Shown here one piece after another: positions 27,009 through 34,855 of a stretch of DNA of 64,000 bases; the first letter of the stretch is position 1, and every line of letters starts with the position of its first letter. The stretch comes from Irineochytrium annulatum (Eukaryota > Chytridiomycota > Chytridiomycetes > Chytridiales > Chytridiaceae), in the NCBI GenBank assembly GCA_027600665.1, contig JADGJL010000013.1, forward strand, positions 62,001 through 126,000, read 5' to 3'. The notes under the pieces were generated by a model that was not told the DNA's origin, made no database searches, and was given only the letters and a program-made list of their open reading frames with translations. A program made the translations under genes and the position numbers.

Positions 27009-27012
27009 CAAG

Positions 27013-27042
27013 TTATCTATATCGAATGAACTGAATAATCAT
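27013..27042 (-). CDS. possible 9-residue regulatory leader peptide of rlmA (MIIQFIRYR)
   Basis: Read on the minus strand, AAAAGGAG (ending at 27055) is followed 12 bases later by ATG and nine codons giving MIIQFIRYR, then TAA, five bases before a strong hairpin. The end Arg-Tyr-Arg fits the Arg/Lys-X-Arg/Lys motif known from macrolide-sensing leader peptides of erm and msr genes. With an rRNA methyltransferase downstream, ribosome-stalling control is a reasonable inference. The frame is very short and could be chance. Confidence 0.5.
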   Translation of the reverse strand: MIIQFIRYR

Positions 27043-27149
27043 AGGAAGGTTAAGCTCCTTTTGCCTATCAAGATTAGGGTGAAGCAAGAGAACGTTACTA
27101 GTATAACAGGATGAGAAGAAATGACAAGTAAGGGGAGCCAGGTGAATTT

Positions 27150-27200
27150 GAAATAAAAGAGCGCCCTGTCAACCGTTTAGACGGTCATACAGAAGCGCTC
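27150..27200 (-). terminator. terminator of the beta-propeller protein gene (minus strand)
   Basis: GAGCGC (27159-27164) and GCGCTC (27195-27200) with inner CTGT/ACAG and CCGT/ACGG pairings; the minus-strand reading ends in TCTTTTATTT. Confidence 0.8.
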
Positions 27201-27206
27201 CGTTCA

Positions 27207-28475
27207 TTATTTTGCAGCAGCCTTTAATACATATTTGGACAATGTCTCATCGTTCATCGAATAGATGACATCATTCACATAGGTAGAGACACCTTCTAAT
27301 GAAGGAACGGAGGCACTGGTCGTGTAGATATGCACGTCTTCCAGTGTCTGCGGATCAAGAATGTATCCTGTTTTGGCAAAATCAAGCTGGTACTGACCAT
27401 CCTGTGTCTGGTCAACATGCATTAATGCAGGCTGTGTGTCCTTGAATGTACGCTCAGTCACTTTGCCTTTCATCGTATACAGTTCCAGCTCCTGCCCTGT
27501 AAGGACCGTATAGCCGTTGCCAGCCGTTTGGATGTAGGCATCACCGGCAATGGCACGTCCCCATGCAAGCTTGCCGTCGGTGCCAAAGCCCATCAGTCGG
27601 TTACCCGTATTCTCGAAATTGGCACGCATAATAATGGAACCATCGTCCAGAATGGCCAGCGATTCACCGCCGCCATCTCCCAGTGTATTGGCATTGGCAG
27701 GGAATTGGTAGAAGGCCAGACGATTCAACGTACGATCATAGATCTCCACCTTGGGATTCGCAGCTTGCTGCCAGAAGTTGCCTACCTTGGTTTGTTTGCT
27801 GGCATCCACTACAATTCGACCATGATCAGCCTTGAGCACGCTGCCGTTAATGGTCTTTTCGGTAATTAATTTGCCCTTTTTGTCATACAACGAGATGGCT
27901 GAGCGAACGGAACCATTTGACTGCACGCCCTGACTTGAAGCAACCATCAGCGTATCGTTATCCAATAGAGATATGCTTGCAGGTGAGTTCACCGTTTTGA
28001 TCCAGTTGGTTTTACCGGATGTATTGAATGAGTACAATTTTTTGGTTTTGTCCGAATATTCCATATACACATAAGCTGTACCGTTACTGGCATATACCGA
28101 ATCGGAGTATGTGGTGTAAGGACCGCTTTTCTCATGGAATATCGTATTCCACTTCAATTGCCCAGTTGTAGCATCGAATGCTTGGAGAGAGTCCAGTTGC
28201 CAGTCCAGTGTAGTTTTGCTGCTTGTTTTTGTTACGGCCTGGGAGGCATGTACATATACAAGATTTTTGGATGGCACGGCATGGATTGCCTTGATCAGGA
28301 CATCTTTTTCGGTATTGGCCTCAGATAACATCAGGGAAGATGACGTCCACGCTGGTTTGGGCATGGATTCGGTTGAGGCAGCAGCGTAACTTGTTGTATT
28401 CATGGTGAAGAGGAGCATGCCGCTAAAAATGAGGGCAGCCCATGTTTTGGACTTGTGTTTGGTCAATGTATGCAA
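27207..28475 (-). CDS. secreted PQQ-type beta-propeller protein
   Basis: About 422 residues. KSKTWAALIFSGMLLFTMN with the site SYA-AA is a signal peptide. The rest repeats the propeller-blade pattern: DATTGQLKWNTIFHEKSGPY, FNTSGKTNWIKTV, FGTDGKLAWGRAI, spaced 70-110 residues apart, as in PQQ-binding-like WD40 proteins. No enzyme residues can be named; such proteins are often binding or scaffold proteins. AAAGGTGG lies 8 bases before a TTG at 28475, which is preferred over the TTG at 28505. It has its own terminator and stands opposite the next gene. Confidence 0.8.
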   Translation of the reverse strand: MHTLTKHKSKTWAALIFSGMLLFTMNTTSYAAASTESMPKPAWTSSSLMLSEANTEKDVLIKAIHAVPSKNLVYVHASQAVTKTSSKTTLDWQLDSLQAFDATTGQLKWNTIFHEKSGPYTTYSDSVYASNGTAYVYMEYSDKTKKLYSFNTSGKTNWIKTVNSPASISLLDNDTLMVASSQGVQSNGSVRSAISLYDKKGKLITEKTINGSVLKADHGRIVVDASKQTKVGNFWQQAANPKVEIYDRTLNRLAFYQFPANANTLGDGGGESLAILDDGSIIMRANFENTGNRLMGFGTDGKLAWGRAIAGDAYIQTAGNGYTVLTGQELELYTMKGKVTERTFKDTQPALMHVDQTQDGQYQLDFAKTGYILDPQTLEDVHIYTTSASVPSLEGVSTYVNDVIYSMNDETLSKYVLKAAAK

Positions 28476-28737
28476 GTGATAAACCACCTTTCTTCTTCGG
28501 TTCAAAAGAGAACCGATTGTTGAATTTTACCATTGAAGTGAAGTGCAATTCAACCGAACACACTGTAACCTTTTATCATGGATTTGTCGAAAAAACTATG
28601 TTTGGAGAAGTCTGAGGGTTACAGGGAATTCATCTTCTTTCGATCAAGGTTGAAGTCTGATATATTTAGTGCGGTGATAAGCCATATCTGATTAAGACGT
28701 TGGATAGAACATAGGGAAAAGAACAAGGAGAAGAGCT

Positions 28738-29334
28738 ATGAACTGGAGTGAAAATGTGACCCTATGGGTCATCGGAATTATTGTCATATTACTATTGTTG
28801 GCCTGGATTATTCGGCGTATTATCGGGCGCGGTCAGCGGATACGAAGTGAAGCCAATCCCAGGAAGATTACGATAAAGGACATCGACAAGATGGAGGATG
28901 GTTCGGAATTTGAATTATATCTTTATCATCTATTCGAAGAACTCGGGTACGATGAGGTTCATAAAACGACGAGCAGCCGGGATTTCGGTGCGGATCTTGT
29001 ATTTGTGGATCGACTCGGCCGGCGGAGTGTTATACAAGCGAAGCGATACGGTGCGAACCATCCGGTAGGATTAAGTGCAGTGCAGGAGATCTATACATCC
29101 ATGCGTTATTATGAAGCTGACCGGTCGATTGTATTAACGTCCGCCCGTTACACGGAAGCTTGCCGGACGCTTGCGGCAGTCAATGGAGTGAAGTTGCTGG
29201 ACCGGGAAGATCTGATGGAATTAATCCTTTTATTCAAGGCGAGAAGAGTGGAGGAAGCATTGGAACTGATCGAAGAAGATGATCATGAACCAATCGAAAC
29301 GTGGCAGTCTCGGCGAAAGCGGCAATCCCGCTAA
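28738..29334 (+). CDS. membrane-tethered Mrr-like restriction endonuclease domain protein
   Basis: A 198-residue protein with one N-terminal membrane helix (VTLWVIGIIVILLLLAWII) and a cytosolic PD-(D/E)xK nuclease-like domain of the Mrr_cat class (~55-165). The core residues are seen: FELYLYHLFEELGY, then Asp in SSRDFGADLVF, and IQAKRY as the (Q/E)xK element. Such proteins may cleave modified or foreign DNA near the membrane; the family is poorly studied. ACAAGGAGAAG precedes the ATG. No methyltransferase partner is adjacent, so it is not a classical restriction system. Confidence 0.85.
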   Translation: MNWSENVTLWVIGIIVILLLLAWIIRRIIGRGQRIRSEANPRKITIKDIDKMEDGSEFELYLYHLFEELGYDEVHKTTSSRDFGADLVFVDRLGRRSVIQAKRYGANHPVGLSAVQEIYTSMRYYEADRSIVLTSARYTEACRTLAAVNGVKLLDREDLMELILLFKARRVEEALELIEEDDHEPIETWQSRRKRQSR

Positions 29335-29389
29335 GTACGCGGTGGAAGCCTTCTTAAATATGTATATGCCCATTTCAGCAGGAAGCACC

Positions 29390-29418
29390 TTCACTTGCGT
29401 AGCTGCACATGATATATT
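29390..29418 (+). promoter_or_regulatory. candidate promoter of the brfA-like gene
   Basis: TTCACT (29390-29395) and TATATT (29413-29418) are 17 bases apart, about 35 bases before the gene start. Confidence 0.4.
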
Positions 29419-29453
29419 GAGTGTATATCAACCAAAGGAGTGTGTAATCCATT

Positions 29454-29681
29454 ATGGCACGTACACAAACACAAAAAGCATTACGTAAAGCAGAGCGGTC
29501 AGGCAAGTGGTGCTCGGAACAGAGCCGACGAGTTAACGGAGATTATGGTGCATTATCCCAGCATGTACGTCTCATGCCTACGAAGCAGGAAAAATTGCAA
29601 AAGGTCAAACACAAGAAGCAGATCATCCAGGATGGTGGTGCTTCTTTTTATTTTGTCTATGAGAAACGGATTGCTGGATAA
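29454..29681 (+). CDS. brfA: BrfA/YqkK-like alternative ribosome-rescue factor
   Basis: A 75-codon frame encoding a very basic, small protein. The N-terminal run MARTQTQKALRKAERSGKW and the later MPTKQEKLQKVKHKK resemble, from memory, B. subtilis BrfA (YqkK), which binds ribosomes stalled on non-stop mRNA and recruits RF2. AAAGGAG upstream of the ATG supports translation. The decisive trait is the intrinsic terminator at 29613-29656, inside the reading frame and before the TAA at 29679: normal termination gives a non-stop message. Known brfA and arfA genes are controlled this way, so that trans-translation destroys the product unless tmRNA fails. The ~20 residues after KHKK are probably dispensable. 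Confidence 0.7.
   Translation: MARTQTQKALRKAERSGKWCSEQSRRVNGDYGALSQHVRLMPTKQEKLQKVKHKKQIIQDGGASFYFVYEKRIAG
29613..29656 (+). terminator. intrinsic terminator inside the brfA-like reading frame
   Basis: AAGAAGCA (29613-29620) pairs with TGCTTCTT (29639-29646), with inner ATCATC/GATGGT pairing around CAG; TTTTTATTTT follows. Release near 29652 removes the stop codon at 29679-29681 from the message. Confidence 0.85.
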
Positions 29682-29796
29682 GTAAGACGATTATAATCCT
29701 TTCTTTGGTTGGAAAGTAATCATGTGGACTGTTAAAATCGATCTTATAAATTGGCTATAAATTCTGTACATATAATGAAGGGGAGAACCTATACAT

Positions 29797-31044
29797 ATGA
29801 CAACAGAGCTGCACATGAATAAAAAAATCGTTCGGCGTTTCTTGCTGCAAACGCAAGCTTTACTGGAACGTTGGCCCGCAGTTTCCTTACCATCGGGACC
29901 CGATCAAGTTCTGAGTTTGATTCGCTCACTTGGTTGCGTGCAGATCGATCCTGTAGCTGCTGTAACCGGAAACCAGCATCTGGTGCTGGGTGCCCGTGAC
30001 CCGGGTTATACGGCTGACAGCTTAAATTCGCTGCTGAGTGATCATAAGGTGTTTGAATATTTTGCAAATGCTGCCTGTGTCATTCCAATCGAGGATTATG
30101 CTCTCTTTGAACCTGTGCGTGCCCGATTAAGGGAGCGTCTGGCTCCATCCTTACAAGGTCTGGAGAAAACAGTGCAGCATGTGTTACAGCGTTTGAAGGA
30201 GGAAGGACCTTTACCTTCAAGAGCCTTCCGTGCTGTTGAACGGGTAAGTGGTTATTGGGACAGTGCAGATGTGCCAAAGACGAAGGATACCACACTTGCT
30301 CTGAATCTACTGTTAGACTCTGCTGTGATTCGTGTGGTGGCGAGGCAAGGGAATGAACGTTATTTTCATATAACCGAATCCGGATTGCAGCAACAGGGAC
30401 TTCCGATGAAAGAAGATATGGATGTGTTAGCCCAGAAGCAGGCTCTGCTGGATAAATACATTCATGCGTATCGCGTTATAGATGCCCGTGATCCCCGTCT
30501 GGGTTGGCTAAAATCTACAGCGGCTGAACGACGCGCCGATATTGCTGCCCGTGTGTCAGATGGGCGAATGATCCCGCTTAAGGTGGAGGACGTGGCGACG
30601 CCTTATTATATTCGAGCTGAAGACGAGGATTTGTTATTGCATATGGAGAGGGAAGAGCCACACTATGATCCATCAGGCCCGGTCCGTTTCCTGCCGCCAC
30701 TGGACAATCTGTTATGGAGAAGAGAACGTATTGTCGATTTATTCGATTTTCATTATAAATGGGAGATCTATACGCCAGAGGTGAAAAGAACCTACGGTTA
30801 TTATGCCATGCCGATTCTTCATGGTGATCGGTTAATCGGACGTATGGACCCGCGACTTGATCGCAAAACTGGAGTGCTTACCGTTCGTTTGTTATCAATG
30901 GAAGAGACTGCTCCACCTGTGGAGGAATGGATTGCGGATTTTCGGGAGGGCCTTCAATTCTTTGCGTCCATGCATGGAGCGCATTCAATCACTATTGAGA
31001 AGACGGTACCGAAAGAGTTGAAAAAAAAGCTTAAATCGATTTGA
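29797..31044 (+). CDS. YcaQ-like (HTH_42) DNA glycosylase
   Basis: A 415-residue protein of the winged-helix YcaQ/AlkZ family, which unhooks DNA interstrand crosslinks and bulky alkyl adducts. The catalytic QxD motif is Gln49-Ile-Asp51 in CVQIDPVAAV. Tandem winged-helix segments (LLDSAVIRVVARQGNERYFH) and the C-terminal FLPPLDNLLWRRERIVDLF and HGDRLIGRMDPRLDRKTG runs are family hallmarks. AAGGGGAG precedes the ATG at 29797; ATG at 29815 is an alternative. Two more alkylation-repair genes lie at 54206-55510. Confidence 0.88.
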   Translation: MTTELHMNKKIVRRFLLQTQALLERWPAVSLPSGPDQVLSLIRSLGCVQIDPVAAVTGNQHLVLGARDPGYTADSLNSLLSDHKVFEYFANAACVIPIEDYALFEPVRARLRERLAPSLQGLEKTVQHVLQRLKEEGPLPSRAFRAVERVSGYWDSADVPKTKDTTLALNLLLDSAVIRVVARQGNERYFHITESGLQQQGLPMKEDMDVLAQKQALLDKYIHAYRVIDARDPRLGWLKSTAAERRADIAARVSDGRMIPLKVEDVATPYYIRAEDEDLLLHMEREEPHYDPSGPVRFLPPLDNLLWRRERIVDLFDFHYKWEIYTPEVKRTYGYYAMPILHGDRLIGRMDPRLDRKTGVLTVRLLSMEETAPPVEEWIADFREGLQFFASMHGAHSITIEKTVPKELKKKLKSI

Positions 31045-31128
31045 TCAGGGGATACACGAAAGAATGTAAGGATATGAAATTAAAATGGCGTAGAAAGGAT
31101 CTAGGATGAAAGGATCTAAAAAATAGAC

Positions 31129-31159
31129 AAAAAAGGGGAGAACCCGGTGGTTTCCCCTT
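31129..31159 (-). terminator. terminator serving fabV (minus strand), possibly bidirectional
   Basis: AAGGGGAGAACC and GGTTTCCCCTT form the stem around CGGT; on the minus strand TTTTTT follows, so it suits fabV best. Confidence 0.8.
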
Positions 31160-31240
31160 CATTGATTGTACAATCAGATCTTTAACATGGCATTAGAAGT
31201 GCTAACGAAAATCTAAGTTTGCGTACTCGCCAAAACTTTT

Positions 31241-32434
31241 TTAGTTCACCAGATGGGGCACTTCAACGTTTGGATCAACGTCTGCTTCATAATCCACACC
31301 ATCGGTTTCAAAACCAAACAGTTGGAAGAATTCGCGACGATAACCTTCCAGATCGGACAGATCATAGATGTTCTCTGTAGTCAATTCATTCCAGAGCTTC
31401 GCGACTTCTTGCTGAACGTCATCTCTCATCTCCCAATCGTCGATACGAATGCGACCTTCTGCGTCGGTTGGAACTTCTCCTCCTGCATACAGGCGATCAG
31501 CGAACAGACGCTGCAATTGCTCGACACATCCCTCATGCAAGCCTTTTTCTTTCATGACTTTGTACAATGCTGAGATGTACAGCGGCACGACTGGAATTGC
31601 GGAGCTGGATTGAGTCACCAGCGCTTTGGCGACAGTTACATAAGCACGTCCACCCTTGGCACTTAGACGATCATTCAACTTGAGTGCAGTCGCTTCCAGA
31701 TGATTCTTGGCCTGACCGATGGAACCATCACGATAGATGGCATGGGTAAGTTCAGGTCCGATGTAGGAGAAAGCAATCGTTGTTGCATCATCCGCAAGTA
31801 CGCCGCCTTGTTGCAGGGCATCCATCCACAGTTCCCAATCGTCTCCACCCATTACGGTTACGGTCTGACGAATTTCCTCTTCCGTTGCCGGCTCCAGCGT
31901 AACGGAGCTGATTTCGCCTGTGTGGAAGTTTACTGTTTTATTCGTGTAGGATTGTCCGATAGGCTTCAGCACAGAATTGAACACTTCACCCGTGTTTGGA
32001 TCGGTACGGCGTGCCGAGGCTACGCTGTATACGACCAGATCCACTTGACCGAGTTCACTGCGAATCAGTTCAACGGCTTTGTCCCGTGTTTCGTTTGCGA
32101 ATGCATCACCTGTGATGCTGTACGATTTGAGGCCTGCTTCTTCAGCGGCTTTTTCGAATGCAGCGGAGTTGTACCAGCCTGCGGAGGCTGTACGTTTTTC
32201 TGTGGAACTGCTCGGACGGTAAATACCGATCGTATTCGCTCCCGCTCCAAAAGCGGATACAACGCGTGACGCCAGACCGTATCCGGTGGAAGCGCCGATT
32301 ACGAGCACATTACGGGGGCCTTTGAGCTCCGGCTGTGATTTCACATAATCAATCTGTTCCTGCACTTGCGCAGCGCAACCTACAGGGTGGGAAGTGGTAC
32401 AAATAAAACCACGTGTTCTTGGTTTAATAATCAT
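31241..32434 (-). CDS. fabV: enoyl-[acyl-carrier-protein] reductase FabV
   Basis: A 397-residue NADH-dependent enoyl-ACP/trans-2-enoyl-CoA reductase of the FabV class, the last step of the fatty-acid elongation cycle. The N-terminus IIKPRTRGFICTTSHPVGC, the nucleotide site VLVIGASTGYGLASR and the Y-x8-K active site (Tyr-RDGSIGQA-Lys) are all present. FabV is insensitive to triclosan. AAAGGATG precedes the ATG at 32434. It is divergent from an HTH-TPR regulator, with a palindrome between them. Confidence 0.96.
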   Translation of the reverse strand: MIIKPRTRGFICTTSHPVGCAAQVQEQIDYVKSQPELKGPRNVLVIGASTGYGLASRVVSAFGAGANTIGIYRPSSSTEKRTASAGWYNSAAFEKAAEEAGLKSYSITGDAFANETRDKAVELIRSELGQVDLVVYSVASARRTDPNTGEVFNSVLKPIGQSYTNKTVNFHTGEISSVTLEPATEEEIRQTVTVMGGDDWELWMDALQQGGVLADDATTIAFSYIGPELTHAIYRDGSIGQAKNHLEATALKLNDRLSAKGGRAYVTVAKALVTQSSSAIPVVPLYISALYKVMKEKGLHEGCVEQLQRLFADRLYAGGEVPTDAEGRIRIDDWEMRDDVQQEVAKLWNELTTENIYDLSDLEGYRREFFQLFGFETDGVDYEADVDPNVEVPHLVN

Positions 32435-32524
32435 TTATTTGCATCCTTTCATATTCAGCTCATGTTTCAGCATTTCGATCAAATGCTCGTATACATACCT
32501 CCTTATTGTAAAACAATTACTACG

Positions 32525-32541
32525 GAAACGGAAACCGTTTC
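32525..32541. promoter_or_regulatory. palindrome between fabV and the HTH-TPR regulator, candidate operator
   Basis: GAAACGG-AAA-CCGTTTC is a perfect 7-3-7 dyad in the 203-base divergent spacer, about 90 bases from fabV and 97 bases from the regulator. Confidence 0.5.
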
Positions 32542-32637
32542 GTTTGATTTCGCCGGAAGGGTGGCGTTATATCTCTAATTTTGCGATGATGTGCATATAA
32601 TGTACTCGCTTGTTAGGGTAGAAAGGACAGGAATGCC

Positions 32638-33918
32638 ATGCTGAAGGAACGCATTGAACTGCTAAGCAAAAGAAAACAAATCTCCCGTAAAGACCTTGTG
32701 GAAGGTCTGGTCACGCAGGCCCACTTTGCCAATATTCTGGCGGATCGTTATCCGCTCCCTGAGGATTTGGCAGAAGCTATCGCCGGACGTCTGGGGGTAT
32801 CCCCTTCCTATATTCTAAAGGCTGCGGCTCAGGACGAGGAAACACTCGAACGGGCAGAGGTCATCTTCGAACAAATGTCTGTTCCAGCGTCGTCGATATC
32901 CGAAGAGACGGTGCATGCGCTGTCAGATCGGGATGACACACTGACTGTTGAGCTGACAACGGCCTTTATGAAGGCGGTATATTATCAACAGTTAAATGAT
33001 GCAACGGCACATGAATATATACATACGTCCTACCTTAATTTTTACCTGGAGAAGTATGGTCGCCCAGACGATATTGATCTGCCGCGCCCGTTAGTCAAGG
33101 CACTTTTATTCTATAAAATACAATATTATCGCTCCAAAATGGCCTTTGTAGATGTACTAACTCATGCAACCAGGCTCAGTGAGCTGGCGCTTCCTGGCAG
33201 TGAATTCTGGTTGTCTGTGCAAAATATCAAGATGGAAGCCTACATCCAGGTTAAACAGTATGAAGAGGCGAAACAGGTATTTGAGCTTACGATGCGTCAT
33301 GTATATGATCAGCGGCTGTTCCATCGGTTGTCCGGGTTATATGTGGCATATAGTGGTTATTGTTTCGCAATGGGACTGGTTCAGGAGGCACTCTCAGCAT
33401 TAACCATGGCGGAGGCGAACCTCGTATATGCGGGAAACCAAGGCGATCTGGTGACCGCAATTGCCAACAATCGGATTGTCATGTTAACGATGACAGGTGA
33501 ATTGGATCAGGCACAGGCGGAGATTGAACGATTTGAGTCGCTATTGCAGCAGGAAACGGAAGAAACACAGCTCGCGATGCGGCCGCTCGTCTGTGTATAT
33601 CAATGTGAAGTGGCTCTGGCGCGGAAGAACTGGGGCGTGCTTGCGCAAAGTGTAGATCAACTCTTGAAATGTGCATCAACACAGGACCAGCAGATGAGCG
33701 GAACCTTCTACCAGAGCCAGCTGGCTCTTGCGCATGGAGATCGCGAAGTTTTCATGGAGCGTGCGCTTGCCTGTCTGCCTTATTTTGAATCCGCGCAGCA
33801 TGTCGTGCGCCTTGAACCGTTATACGAAGGATTGGCCGTGGTGTCTGAGGATCAGCGCAAATACAAGGAAGCGGCGATGTATTATCGGAAGCTGGTATAT
33901 TTGTTACGCAAAAAATAG
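32638..33918 (+). CDS. XRE-type regulator with TPR-like repeats
   Basis: A 426-residue protein. Residues ~1-65 are a helix-turn-helix (RIELLSKRKQISRKDLVEGL, then LAEAIAGRLGVSPSYIL). The remainder is alpha-helical with TPR-type pairs (EAYIQVKQYEEAKQVFELTM, MTGELDQAQAEIERFESLL, YKEAAMYYRKLVYLL). The layout is that of the Rgg/PlcR (RRNPP) peptide-responsive regulators, but no propeptide gene is seen nearby. GAAAGGAC precedes the ATG. It may control fabV or itself through the dyad at 32525. Confidence 0.75.
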   Translation: MLKERIELLSKRKQISRKDLVEGLVTQAHFANILADRYPLPEDLAEAIAGRLGVSPSYILKAAAQDEETLERAEVIFEQMSVPASSISEETVHALSDRDDTLTVELTTAFMKAVYYQQLNDATAHEYIHTSYLNFYLEKYGRPDDIDLPRPLVKALLFYKIQYYRSKMAFVDVLTHATRLSELALPGSEFWLSVQNIKMEAYIQVKQYEEAKQVFELTMRHVYDQRLFHRLSGLYVAYSGYCFAMGLVQEALSALTMAEANLVYAGNQGDLVTAIANNRIVMLTMTGELDQAQAEIERFESLLQQETEETQLAMRPLVCVYQCEVALARKNWGVLAQSVDQLLKCASTQDQQMSGTFYQSQLALAHGDREVFMERALACLPYFESAQHVVRLEPLYEGLAVVSEDQRKYKEAAMYYRKLVYLLRKK

Positions 33919-33992
33919 AGCGGTAGCATGATATCATCCGTTTGGAAGAGATGGATCACTACGGGTCCCATATAAGGATATTTCCTGGATAC

Positions 33993-34020
33993 AGCCGGCT
34001 GACAAGTCGGCTTTCTTTCT
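33993..34020 (+). terminator. intrinsic terminator after the HTH-TPR regulator
   Basis: AGCCGGCT and AGTCGGCT pair around GACA; TTCTTTCT follows. Confidence 0.7.
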
Positions 34021-34027
34021 CATTCCA

Positions 34028-34768
34028 CTATAATTTTGATTCCATTTCAAGAGCATAAGCCGTACTAAGCTCCACAAAGTTCAGGACTTCGTCAGATACG
34101 GGATATAGTCCTGACTCTGTAGCAGGAAGCTTCCTCACTTCCCAAAACTTTTCGATCAATGTCTCATCACCATTAAAAGTATCGTGAGATAACTTCATTA
34201 ATTCACAGGCAATGTTATAGCCTTCATCCGATTGGGGAGGAACAGATTGTTGTATGCACCACTCAATCCGGCGTATCAAGGAGACATATTGCTGAGTAAT
34301 CTTATCATTATTATTAAGTTTCGGTAATGCTTTCTGTAGAAAGGCAACTTCCTCAGCATTGAAGTAATCCATCCACTGTTTAGCAACGGGCTGTACGTTT
34401 TGGACAAGATGTGAAACCCGATCCCAGGAAAGTATACCTTCCAGATCAATCATATTGATCAAAGATGTAGTATTTTCAATACTGCCCTGAATTGAAGTTA
34501 ATTGCTCCTGAAGATGATTATGATGTGCGATCAGAATATGACGATAAGATAGTTTGTTCATTACAGTTTGTATGTCTTCAAGCGATAATGATAGTGATTT
34601 GAGCAACGTGATTTTTTCAAGCGCAAATAAATCTTCCTCTGAATAATAACGGCGACCGTTGTCTTCCTTATGACTCGGTTGTAGTAGACCGATCTGATCA
34701 TAATAACGTAGTGTTCTCACGGAAATATCTCTCTCTTTGGATACTTGTCCTGTTGTCCATCTCTGCAT
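34028..34768 (-). CDS. MerR-family transcriptional regulator
   Basis: A 246-residue regulator. The winged helix is WTTGQVSKERDISVRTLRYY followed by DQIGLLQP and the wing NGRRYYSEEDLFALEKI. A helical linker (~75-115) leads to a TipAS-like helical C-terminal domain that may bind a hydrophobic ligand or drug. GGGAGGAAAAAAGC before the ATG sets the start at 34768, 18 codons inside the longest frame. A perfect 19-bp palindrome lies 28 bases upstream, and a CPBP protease gene is divergent. Confidence 0.88.
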   Translation of the reverse strand: MQRWTTGQVSKERDISVRTLRYYDQIGLLQPSHKEDNGRRYYSEEDLFALEKITLLKSLSLSLEDIQTVMNKLSYRHILIAHHNHLQEQLTSIQGSIENTTSLINMIDLEGILSWDRVSHLVQNVQPVAKQWMDYFNAEEVAFLQKALPKLNNNDKITQQYVSLIRRIEWCIQQSVPPQSDEGYNIACELMKLSHDTFNGDETLIEKFWEVRKLPATESGLYPVSDEVLNFVELSTAYALEMESKL

Positions 34769-34795
34769 GCTTTTTTCCTCCCAAAAAGTGCTTGC

Positions 34796-34814
34796 AGGTG
34801 ACGTTACGTCACCT
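34796..34814. promoter_or_regulatory. perfect 19-bp palindrome, probable MerR operator
   Basis: AGGTGACGT-T-ACGTCACCT lies in the 87-base divergent spacer between the MerR gene and the CPBP gene. Length and symmetry fit MerR-family operators, which sit within promoter spacers. On the plus strand TTGCAG and TAATAT flank its core. Confidence 0.7.
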
Positions 34815-34855
34815 AATATCATTATAATATATAACAGAGGATTGAGGGATCGAGA

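Noticed and set aside
29440..29685. 81-codon overlapping frame at the brfA-like locus
   Set aside because: It lacks a binding site; the frame from 29454 has one and matches the BrfA pattern.
31700..32269. 189-codon plus-strand frame opposite fabV
   Set aside because: fabV has full family motifs over this range; the opposite frame is Cys-rich noise.
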